Made by a program: the position numbers and the translations under genes. DNA of 64,000 bases, from contig CAXEFP010000013.1 in the NCBI GenBank assembly GCA_963995525.1, positions 62,001-126,000 on the forward strand. The letters run 5' to 3'. This document shows positions 50,521-63,300 of the stretch, one piece after another (positions within the stretch are counted from its first letter, which is position 1; the number at the start of each line of letters is the position of its first letter). Below the pieces are notes generated by a model. The model saw only the letters and a list, made by a program, of their open reading frames with translations, was not told the DNA's origin and ran no database searches. This DNA comes from Escarpia spicata. Taxonomy: Eukaryota; Annelida; Polychaeta; Sabellida; Siboglinidae.

Positions 50521-53500
50521 TTCACACCTATAACTTACGTAATATGTTCTTGTAACTTACGTGACGGAGATAAAACGGTAACATGCATTCCCATTTGTGG
50601 TTAATCTAGTTATGTGTGTAGCTTGATATCAGTCTAGCCTTCGTGAAGATTTGTAACATGCAAAACATACATTTGGGGTAAGACCACATTAAGGATCCGT
50701 CGGCCGAAAAAAGTGCACTTAAAATACCGTTATGCTGTGATATGCATATATTTTGTTCGAACACTTTGACATGGGACATGTTTGTCTCGTGAGTACTGAA
50801 TGTACTGCTGCTTTAGACAATATAAAACATCAAATGGGGATGAGTTTTCACAACTATAACTTACGTAATATGTTCTTGTAACTTACGTGACGGAGATAAA
50901 ACGGTAACATGCATTCCCATTTGTGGTTAATCTAGTTATGTGTGTAGCTTGATATTAGTCTAGCTTTCGTGAAGATTTGTAACATGCAAAATATATATTT
51001 GGGGTAATACCACATTAAGGATCCGTCCGCCGACAAAAGTGCACTTAAAATACCGTTATGCTGTGATATGCATAAACTTTTTTCAAACATTTTGACATGG
51101 GACATGTTTGTCTCGTGAGTACTGAATGTACTGCTGCTTTAGACATGATAAAACATCAAATGGAGATGAGTTTTCACACCTATAACTTACGTAATATGTT
51201 CTTGTAACTTACGTGACGGAGATAAAACGGTAACATGCATTCCTATTTGTGATTAATCTAGTTATGTGTGTACCTTGATATCAGTCTAGCCTTCGTGAAG
51301 ATTTGTAACATGCAAAACATCTATTTGGGGTAAGACCACATTAAGGATCCGTCCGCCGAAAAAAGTGCACTTAAAATACCGTTATGCTGTGATATGCATA
51401 AATTTTGTTCAAACATTTTGACATGGGACATGTTTGTCTCGTGAGTACTGAATGTACTGCTGCTTTAGACAAGATAAAACATCAAATGGCGATGAGTTTT
51501 CACACCTATAACTTACGTAATATGTTCTTGTAACTTACGTAACGGAGATAAAACGGTAACATGCATTCCCATTTGTGGTTAATCTAGTTATGTGTGTAGC
51601 TTGATATCAGTCTAGCCTTCGTGAAGATTTGTAACATGCAAAACATACATTTGGGGTAAGACCACATTAAGGATCCGTCGGCCGAAAAAAGTGCACTTAA
51701 AATACCGTTATGCTGTGATATGCATATATTTTGTTCGAACACTTTGACATGGGACATGTTTGTCTCGTGAGTACTGAATGTACTGCTGCTTTAGACAATA
51801 TAAAACATCAAATGGGGATGAGTTTTCACAACTATAACTTACGTAATATGTTCTTGTAACTTACGTGACGGAGATAAAACGGTAACATGCATTCCCATTT
51901 GTGGTTAATCTAGTTATGTGTGTAGCTTGATATTAGTCTAGCCTTCGTGAAGATTTGTAACATGCAAAATATATATTTGGGGTAAGACCACATTAAGGAT
52001 CCGTCCGCCGACAAAAGTGCACTTAAAATACCGTTATGCTGTGATATGCATAAACTTTTTTCAAACATTTTGACATGGGACATGTTTGTCTCGTGAGTAC
52101 TGAATGTACTGCTGCTTTAGACATGATAAAACATCAAATGGAGATGAGTTTTCACACCTATAACTTACGTAATATGTTCTTGTAACTTACGTGACGGAGA
52201 TAAAACGGTAACATGCATTCCCATTTGTGATTAATCTAGTTATGTGTGTACCTTGATATCAGTCTAGCCTTCGTGAAGATTTGTAACATGCAAAACATCT
52301 ATTTGGGGTAAGACCACATTAAGGATCCGTCCGCCGAAAAAAGTGCACTTAAAATACCGTTATGCTGTGATATGCATAAATTTTGTTCAAACATTTTGAC
52401 ATGGGACATGTTTGTCTCGTGAGTACTGAATGTACTGCTGCTTTAGACAAGATAAAACATCAAATGGCGATGAGTTTTCACACCTATAACTTACGTAATA
52501 TGTTCTTGTAACTTACGTGACGGAGATAAAACGGTAACATGCATTCCCATTTGTGGTTAATCTAGTTATGTGTGTAGCTTGATATCAGTCTAGCCTACGT
52601 GAAGATTTGTAACATGCAAAACATCTATTTGGGGTAAGACCACATTAAGGATCCGTCCGCCGAAAAAAGTGCACTTAAAATACCGTTATACTGTGATATG
52701 CATATATTTTGTTCGAACACTTTGATATGGGACATGTTTGTCTCGTGAGTACTGAATGTACTGCTGCTTTAGGCAAGATAAAACATAAAAAGGGGATGAG
52801 TTTTAACACCTATAATTTACGTAATATGTTCTTGTAACTTACGTGACGGAGATAAAACGATAACATGCATTCCCATTTGTGGTTAATCTAGTTATGTGTG
52901 TAGCTTGATATCAGTCTAGCCTTCGTGAAGATTTGTAACATGCAAAACATCTATTTGGGGTAAGACCACATTAAGGATCCGTCCGCCGAAAAAAGTGCAC
53001 TTAAAATACCGTTATGCTGTGATATGCATAAATTTTGTTCGAACACTTTGACATGGGACATGTTTGTCTCGTGAGTACTGAATGTAGTGCTGCTTTAGAC
53101 AAGATAAAACATCAAATGGGGATGAGTTTTCAAACCTATAACTTACGTAATATGTTCTTGTAACTTACGTGACGGAGATAAAACGGTAACATGCATTCCC
53201 ATTTGTGATTAATCTAGTTATGTGTGTAGCTTGATATCAGTCTAGCCTTCGTGAAGATTTGTAACATGCAAAACATCTATTTGGGGTAAGACCACATTAA
53301 GGATCCGTCCGCCGAAAAAAGTGCACTTAAAATACCGTTATGCTGTGATATGCATCAATTTTGTTCGAACACTTTGACATGGGACATGTTTGTCTCGTGA
53401 GTACTGAATGTACTGCTGCTTTAGACAAGATAAAACATCAAATGGCGATGAGTTTTCACACCTATAACTTACGTAATATGTTCTTGTAACTTACGTGACG

Positions 53501-55410
53501 GAGATAAAACGGTAACATGCATTCCCATTTGTGGTTAATCTAGTTATGTGTGTAGCTTGATATCAGTCTAGCCTTCGTGAAGATTTGTAACATGCAAAAC
53601 ATACATTTGGGGTAAGACCACATTAAGGATCCGTCGGCCGAAAAAAGTGCACTTAAAATACCGTTATGCTGTGATATGCATATATTTTGTTCGAACACTT
53701 TGACATGGGACATGTTTGTCTCGTGAGTTCTGAATGTACTGCTGCTTTAGACAATATAAAACATCAAATGGGGATGAGTTTTCACAACTATAACTTACGT
53801 AATATGTTCTTGTAACTTACGTGACGGAGATAAAACGGTAACATGCATTCCCATTTGTGGTTAATCTAGTTATGTGTGTAGCTTGATATTAGTCTAGCCT
53901 TCGTGAAGATTTGTAACATGCAAAATATATATTTGGGGTAAGACCACATTAAGGATCCGTCCGCCGACAAAAGTGCACTTAAAATACCGTTATGCTGTGA
54001 TATGCATAAACTTTTTTCAAACATTTTGACATGGGACATGTTTGTCTCGTGAGTACTGAATGTACTGCTGCTTTAGACATGATAAAACATCAAATGGAGA
54101 TGAGTTTTCACACCTATAACTTACGTAATATGTTCTTGTAACTTACGTGACGGAGATAAAACGGTAACATGCATTCCCATTTGTGATTAATCTAGTTATG
54201 TGTGTACCTTGATATCAGTCTAGCCTTCGTGAAGATTTGTAACATGCAAAACATCTATTTGGGGTAAGACCACATTAAGGATCCGTCCGCCGAATAAAGT
54301 GCACTTAAAATACCGTTATGATGTGATATGCATAAATTTTGTTCAAACATTTTGACATGGGACATGTTTGTCTCGTGAGTACTGAATGTACTGCTGCTTT
54401 AGACAAGATAAAACATCAAATGGCGATGAGTTTTCACACCTATAACTTACGTAATATGTTCTTGTAACTTACGTGACGGAGATAAAACGGTAACATGCAT
54501 TCCCATTTGTGGTTAATCTAGTTATGTGTGTAGCTTGATATCAGTCTAGCCTACGTGAAGATTTGTAACATGCAAAACATCTATTTGGGGTAAGACCACA
54601 TTAAGGATCCGTCCGCCGAAAAAAGTGCACTTAAAATACCGTTATACTGTGATATGCATATATTTTGTTCGAACACTTTGATATGGGACATGTTTGTCTC
54701 GTGAGTACTGAATGTACTGCTGCTTTAGGCAAGATAAAACATAAAAAGGGGATGAGTTTTAACACCTATAATTTACGTAATATGTTCTTGTAACTTACGT
54801 GACGGAGATAAAACGGTAACATGCATTCCCATTTGTGGTTAATCTAGTTATGTGTGTAGCTTGATATCAGTCTAGCCTTCGTGAAGATTTCTAACATGCA
54901 AAACATCTATTTGGGGTAAGACCACATTAAGGATCCGTCCGCCGAAAAAAGTGCACTTAAAATACCGTTATGCTGTGATATGCATAAATTTTGTTCGAAC
55001 ACTTTGACATGGGACATGTTTGTCTCGTGAGTACTGAATGTAGTGCTGCTTTAGACAAGATAAAACATCAAATGGGGATGAGTTTTCAAACCTATAACTT
55101 ACGTAATATGTTCTTGTAACTTACGTGACGGAGATAAAACGGTAACATGCATTCCCATTTGTGATTAATCTAGTTATGTGTGTAGCTTGATATCAGTCTA
55201 GCCTTCGTGAAGATTTGTAACATGCAAAACATCTATTTGGGGTAAGACCACATTAAGGATCCGTCCGCCGAAAAAAGTGCACTTAAAATACCGTTATGCT
55301 GTGATATGCATCAATTTTGTTCGAACACTTTGACATGGGACATGTTTGTCTCGTGAGTACTGAATGTACTGCTGCTTTAGACAAGATAAAACATCAAATG
55401 GCGATGAGTT
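50521..55410. repeat. 15-monomer nested HOR, unit 1 (4,890 bp)
   Basis: M156-M170 read TUV-TUVWXY-TUVWXY. W has 'gcctacgtg', 'ttatactg' and 'cataaaaagggg'. X has 'ttaacacctataattt' and 'gtagtgctg'. Y has 'ttcaaacc', 'gtgattaatc' with 'gtgtagctt', and 'gcatcaatttt'. The unit repeats at exactly 4,890 bp. Rare shared marks include 'gtaacggag' (M159/M174), 'aaaacgataac' (M163/M178), 'gtgagttctg' (M165/M180), 'cgaataaagtg' with 'atgatgtg' (M167/M182) and 'gatttctaac' (M169/M184). Changes private to this unit, by eye, are 'tagctttcg', 'gtaatacc' and 'attcctattt'. Confidence 0.95.
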
Positions 55411-58400
55411 TTCACACCTATAACTTACGTAATATGTTCTTGTAACTTACGTGACGGAGATAAAACGGTAACATGCATTCCCATTTGTGGTTAATCTAGT
55501 TATGTGTGTAGCTTGATATCAGTCTAGCCTTCGTGAAGATTTGTAACATGCAAAACATACATTTGGGGTAAGACCACATTAAGGATCCGTCGGCCGAAAA
55601 AAGTGCACTTAAAATACCGTTATGCTGTGATATGCATATATTTTGTTCGAACACTTTGACATGGGACATGTTTGTCTCGTGAGTACTGAATGTACTGCTG
55701 CTTTAGACAATATAAAACATCAAATGGGGATGAGTTTTCACAACTATAACTTACGTAATATGTTCTTGTAACTTACGTGACGGAGATAAAACGGTAACAT
55801 GCATTCCCATTTGTGGTTTATCTAGTTATGTGTGTAGCTTGATATTAGTCTAGCCTTCGTGAAGATTTGTAACATGCAAAATATATATTTGGGGTAAGAC
55901 CACATTAAGGATCCGTCCGCCGACAAAAGTGCACTTAAAATACCGTTATGCTGTGATATGCATAAACTTTTTTCAAACATTTTGACATGGGACATGTTTG
56001 TCTCGTGAGTACTGAATGTACTGCTGCTTTAGACATGATAAAACATCAAATGGAGATGAGTTTTCACACCTATAACTTACGTAATATGTTCTTGTAACTT
56101 ACGTGACGGAGATAAAACGGTAACATGCATTCCCATTTGTGATTAATCTAGTTATGTGTGTACCTTGATATCAGTCTAGCCTTCGTGAAGATTTGTAACA
56201 TGCAAAACATCTATTTGGGGTAAGACCACATTAAGGATCCGTCCGCCGAAAAAAGTGCACTTAAAATACCGTTATGCTGTGATATGCATAAATTTTGTTC
56301 AAACATTTTGACATGGGACATGTTTGTCTCGTGAGTACTGAATGTACTGCTGCTTTAGACAAGATAAAACATCAAATGGCGATGAGTTTTCACACCTATA
56401 ACTTACGTAATATGTTCTTGTAACTTACGTAACGGAGATAAAACGGTAACATGCATTCCCATTTGTGGTTAATCTAGTTATGTGTGTAGCTTGATATCAG
56501 TCTAGCCTTCGTGAAGATTTGTAACATGCAAAACATACATTTGGGGTAAGACCACATTAAGGATCCGTCGGCCGAAAAAAGTGCACTTAAAATACCGTTA
56601 TGCTGTGATATGCATATATTTTGTTCGAACACTTTGACATGGGACATGTTTGTCTCGTGAGTACTGAATGTACTGCTGCTTTAGACAATATAAAACATCA
56701 AATGGGGATGAGTTTTCACAACTATAACTTACGTAATATGTTCTTGTAACTTACGTGACGGAGATAAAACGGTAACATGCATTCCCATTTGTGGTTAATC
56801 TAGTTATGTGTGTAGCTTGATATTAGTCTAGCCTTCGTGAAGATTTGTAACATGCAAAATATATATTTGGGGTAAGACCACATTAAGGATCCGTCCGCCG
56901 ACAAAAGTGCACTTAAAATACCGTTATGCTGTGATATGCATAAACTTTTTTCAAACATTTTGACATGGGACATGTTTGTCTCGTGAGTACTGAATGTACT
57001 GCTGCTTTAGACATGATAAAACATCAAATGGAGATGAGTTTTCACACCTATAACTTACGTAATATGTTCTTGTAACTTACGTGACGGAGATAAAACGGTA
57101 ACATGCATTCCCATTTGTGATTAATCTAGTTATGTGTGTACCTTGATATCAGTCTAGCCTTCGTGAAGATTTGTAACATGCAAAACATCTATTTGGGGTA
57201 AGACCACATTAAGGATCCGTCCGCCGAAAAAAGTGCACTTAAAATACCGTTATGCTGTGATATGCATAAATTTTGTTCAAACATTTTGACATGGGACATG
57301 TTTGTCTCGTGAGTACTGAATGTACTGCTGCTTTAGACAAGATAAAACATCAAATGGCGATGAGTTTTCACACCTATAACTTACGTAATATGTTCTTGTA
57401 ACTTACGTGACGGAGATAAAACGGTAACATGCATTCCCATTTGTGGTTAATCTAGTTATGTGTGTAGCTTGATATCAGTCTAGCCTACGTGAAGATTTGT
57501 AACATGCAAAACATCTATTTGGGGTAAGACCACATTAAGGATCCGTCCGCCGAAAAAAGTGCACTTAAAATACCGTTATACTGTGATATGCATATATTTT
57601 GTTCGAACACTTTGATATGGGACATGTTTGTCTCGTGAGTACTGAATGTACTGCTGCTTTAGGCAAGATAAAACATAAAAAGGGGATGAGTTTTAACACC
57701 TATAATTTACGTAATATGTTCTTGTAACTTACGTGACGGAGATAAAACGATAACATGCATTCCCATTTGTGGTTAATCTAGTTATGTGTGTAGCTTGATA
57801 TCAGTCTAGCCTTCGTGAAGATTTGTAACATGCAAAACATCTATTTGGGGTAAGACCACATTAAGGATCCGTCCGCCGAAAAAAGTGCACTTAAAATACC
57901 GTTATGCTGTGATATGCATAAATTTTGTTCGAACACTTTGACATGGGACATGTTTGTCTCGTGAGTACTGAATGTAGTGCTGCTTTAGACAAGATAAAAC
58001 ATCAAATGGGGATGAGTTTTCAAACCTATAACTTACGTAATATGTTCTTGTAACTTACGTGACGGAGATAAAACGGTAACATGCATTCCCATTTGTGATT
58101 AATCTAGTTATGTGTGTAGCTTGATATCAGTCTAGCCTTCGTGAAGATTTGTAACATGCAAAACATCTATTTGGGGTAAGACCACATTAAGGATCCGTCC
58201 GCCGAAAAAAGTGCACTTAAAATACCGTTATGCTGTGATATGCATCAATTTTGTTCGAACACTTTGACATGGGACATGTTTGTCTCGTGAGTACTGAATG
58301 TACTGCTGCTTTAGACAAGATAAAACATCAAATGGCGATGAGTTTTCACACCTATAACTTACGTAATATGTTCTTGTAACTTACGTGACGGAGATAAAAC

Positions 58401-60300
58401 GGTAACATGCATTCCCATTTGTGGTTAATCTAGTTATGTGTGTAGCTTGATATCAGTCTAGCCTTCGTGAAGATTTGTAACATGCAAAACATACATTTGG
58501 GGTAAGACCACATTAAGGATCCGTCGGCCGAAAAAAGTGCACTTAAAATACCGTTATGCTGTGATATGCATATATTTTGTTCGAACACTTTGACATGGGA
58601 CATGTTTGTCTCGTGAGTTCTGAATGTACTGCTGCTTTAGACAATATAAAACATCAAATGGGGATGAGTTTTCACAACTATAACTTACGTAATATGTTCT
58701 TGTAACTTACGTGACGGAGATAAAACGGTAACATGCATTCCCATTTGTGGTTAATCTAGTTATGTGTGTAGCTTGATATTAGTCTAGCCTTCGTGAAGAT
58801 TTGTAACATGCAAAATATATATTTGGGGTAAGACCACATTAAGGATCCGTCCGCCGACAAAAGTGCACTTAAAATACCGTTATGCTGTGATATGCATAAA
58901 CTTTTTTCAAACATTTTGACATGGGACATGTTTGTCTCGTGAGTACTGAATGTACTGCTGCTTTAGACATGATAAAACATCAAATGGAGATGAGTTTTCA
59001 CACCTATAACTTACGTAATATGTTCTTGTAACTTACGTGACGGAGATAAAACGGTAACATGCATTCCCATTTGTGATTAATCTAGTTATGTGTGTACCTT
59101 GATATCAGTCTAGCCTTCGTGAAGATTTGTAACATGCAAAACATCTATTTGGGGTAAGACCACATTAAGGATCCGTCCGCCGAATAAAGTGCACTTAAAA
59201 TACCGTTATGATGTGATATGCATAAATTTTGTTCAAACATTTTGACATGGGACATGTTTGTCTCGTGAGTACTGAATGTACTGCTGCTTTAGACAAGATA
59301 AAACATCAAATGGCGATGAGTTTTCACACCTATAACTTACGTAATATGTTCTTGTAACTTACGTGACGGAGATAAAACGGTAACATGCATTCCCATTTGT
59401 GGTTAATCTAGTTATGTGTGTAGCTTGATATCAGTCTAGCCTACGTGAAGATTTGTAACATGCAAAACATCTATTTGGGGTAAGACCACATTAAGGATCC
59501 GTCCGCCGAAAAAAGTGCACTTAAAATACCGTTATACTGTGATATGCATATATTTTGTTCGAACACTTTGATATGGGACATGTTTGTCTCGTGAGTACTG
59601 AATGTACTGCTGCTTTAGGCAAGATAAAACATAAAAAGGGGATGAGTTTTAACACCTATAATTTACGTAATATGTTCTTGTAACTTACGTGACGGAGATA
59701 AAACGGTAACATGCATTCCCATTTGTGGTTAATCTAGTTATGTGTGTAGCTTGATATCAGTCTAGCCTTCGTGAAGATTTCTAACATGCAAAACATCTAT
59801 TTGGGGTAAGACCACATTAAGGATCCGTCCGCCGAAAAAAGTGCACTTAAAATACCGTTATGCTGTGATATGCATAAATTTTGTTCGAACACTTTGACAT
59901 GGGACATGTTTGTCTCGTGAGTACTGAATGTAGTGCTGCTTTAGACAAGATAAAACATCAAATGGGGATGAGTTTTCAAACCTATAACTTACGTAATATG
60001 TTCTTGTAACTTACGTGACGGAGATAAAACGGTAACATGCATTCCCATTTGTGATTAATCTAGTTATGTGTGTAGCTTGATATCAGTCTAGCCTTCGTGA
60101 AGATTTGTAACATGCAAAACATCTATTTGGGGTAAGACCACATTAAGGATCCGTCCGCCGAAAAAAGTGCACTTAAAATACCGTTATGCTGTGATATGCA
60201 TCAATTTTGTTCGAACACTTTGACATGGGACATGTTTGTCTCGTGAGTACTGAATGTACTGCTGCTTTAGACAAGATAAAACATCAAATGGCGATGAGTT
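55411..60300. repeat. 15-monomer nested HOR, unit 2 (4,890 bp)
   Basis: M171-M185 repeat M156-M170 with only a handful of differences by eye. M172 has 'gtggtttatctag', shared with M187 in unit 3 but not with M157. T markers fall at 55552, 56530 and 58486, each 4,890 bp after the corresponding ones of unit 1. Confidence 0.95.
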
Positions 60301-63300
60301 TTCACACCTATAACTTACGTAATATGTTCTTGTAACTTACGTGACGGAGATAAAACGGTAACATGCATTCCCATTTGTGGTTAATCTAGTTATGTGTGTA
60401 GCTTGATATCAGTCTAGCCTTCGTGAAGATTTGTAACATGCAAAACATACATTTGGGGTAAGACCACATTAAGGATCCGTCGGCCGAAAAAAGTGCACTT
60501 AAAATACCGTTATGCTGTGATATGCATATATTTTGTTCGAACACTTTGACATGGGACATGTTTGTCTCGTGAGTACTGAATGTACTGCTGCTTTAGACAA
60601 TATAAAACATCAAATGGGGATGAGTTTTCACAACTATAACTTACGTAATATGTTCTTGTAACTTACGTGACGGAGATAAAACGGTAACATGCATTCCCAT
60701 TTGTGGTTTATCTAGTTATGTGTGTAGCTTGATATTAGTCTAGCCTTCGTGAAGATTTGTAACATGCAAAATATATATTTGGGGTAAGACCACATTAAGG
60801 ATCCGTCCGCCGACAAAAGTGCACTTAAAATACCGTTATGCTGTGATATGCATAAACTTTTTTCAAACATTTTGACATGGGACATGTTTGTCTCGTGAGT
60901 ACTGAATGTACTGCTGCTTTAGACATGATAAAACATCAAATGGAGATGAGTTTTCACACCTATAACTTACGTAATATGTTCTTGTAACTTACGTGACGGA
61001 GATAAAACGGTAACATGCATTCCCATTTGTGATTAATCTAGTTATGTGTGTACCTTGATATCAGTCTAGCCTTCGTGAAGATTTGTAACATGCAAAACAT
61101 CTATTTGGGGTAAGACCACATTAAGGATCCGTCCACCGAAAAAAGTGCACTTAAAATACCGTTATGCTGTGATATGCATAAATTTTGTTCAAACATTTTG
61201 ACATGGGACATGTTTGTCTCGTGAGTACTGAATGTACTGCTGCTTTAGACAAGATAAAACATCAAATGGCGATGAGTTTTCACACCTATAACTTACGTAA
61301 TATGTTCTTGTAACTTACGTAACGGAGATAAAACGGTAACATGCATTCCCATTTGTGGTTAATCTAGTTATGTGTGTAGCTTGATATCAGTCTAGCCTTC
61401 GTGAAGATTTGTAACATGCAAAACATACATTTGGGGTAAGACCACATTAAGGATCCGTCGGCCGAAAAAAGTGCACTTAAAATACCGTTATGCTGTGATA
61501 TGCATATATTTTGTTCGAACACTTTGACATGGGACATGTTTGTCTCGTGAGTACTGAATGTACTGCTGCTTTAGACAATATAAAACATCAAATGGGGATG
61601 AGTTTTCACAACTATAACTTACGTAATATGTTCTTGTAACTTACGTGACGGAGATAAAACGGTAACATGCATTCCCATTTGTGGTTAATCTAGTTATGTG
61701 TGTAGCTTGATATTAGTCTAGCCTTCGTGAAGATTTGTAACATGCAAAATATATATTTGGGGTAAGACCACATTAAGGATCCGTCCGCCGACAAAAGTGC
61801 ACTTAAAATACCGTTATGCTGTGATATGCATAAACTTTTTTCAAACATTTTGACATGGGACATGTTTGTCTCGTGAGTACTGAATGTACTGCTGCTTTAG
61901 ACATGATAAAACATCAAATGGAGATGAGTTTTCACACCTATAACTTACGTAATATGTTCTTGTAACTTACGTGACGGAGATAAAACGGTAACATGCATTC
62001 CCATTTGTGATTAATCTAGTTATGTGTGTACCTTGATATCAGTCTAGCCTTCGTGAAGATTTGTAACATGCAAAACATCTATTTGGGGTAAGACCACATT
62101 AAGGATCCGTCCGCCGAATAAAGTGCACTTAAAATACCGTTATGCTGTGATATGCATAAATTTTGTTCAAACATTTTGACATGGGACATGTTTGTCTCGT
62201 GAGTACTGAATGTACTGCTGCTTTAGACAAGATAAAACATCAAATGGCGATGAGTTTTCACACCTATAACTTACGTAATATGTTCTTGTAACTTACGTGA
62301 CGGAGATAAAACGGTAACATGCATTCCCATTTGTGGTTAATCTAGTTATGTGTGTAGCTTGATATCAGTCTAGCCTACGTGAAGATTTGTAACATGCAAA
62401 ACATCTATTTGGGGTAAGACCACATTAAGGATCCGTCCGCCGAAAAAAGTGCACTTAAAATACCGTTATACTGTGATATGCATATATTTTGTTCGAACAC
62501 TTTGATATGGGACATGTTTGTCTCGTGAGTACTGAATGTACTGCTGCTTTAGGCAAGATAAAACATAAAAAGGGGATGAGTTTTAACACCTATAATTTAC
62601 GTAATATGTTCTTGTAACTTACGTGACGGAGATAAAACGGTAACATGCATTCCCATTTGTGGTTAATCTAGTTATGTGTGTAGCTTGATATCAGTCTAGC
62701 CTTCGTGAAGATTTCTAACATGCAAAACATCTATTTGGGGTAAGACCACATTAAGGATCCGTCCGCCGAAAAAAGTGCACTTAAAATACCGTTATGCTGT
62801 GATATGCATAAATTTTGTTCGAACACTTTGACATGGGACATGTTTGTCTCGTGAGTACTGAATGTAGTGCTGCTTTAGACAAGATAAAACATCAAATGGG
62901 GATGAGTTTTCAAACCTATAACTTACGTAATATGTTCTTGTAACTTACGTGACGGAGATAAAACGGTAACATGCATTCCCATTTGTGATTAATCTAGTTA
63001 TGTGTGTAGCTTGATATCAGTCTAGCCTTCGTGAAGATTTGTAACATGCAAAACATCTATTTGGGGTAAGACCACATTAAGGATCCGTCCGCCGAAAAAA
63101 GTGCACTTAAAATACCGTTATGCTGTGATATGCATCAATTTTGTTCGAACACTTTGACATGGGACATGTTTGTCTCGTGAGTACTGAATGTACTGCTGCT
63201 TTAGACAAGATAAAACATCAAATGGCGATGAGTTTTCACACCTATAACTTACGTAATATGTTCTTGTAACTTACGTGACGGAGATAAAACGGTAACATGC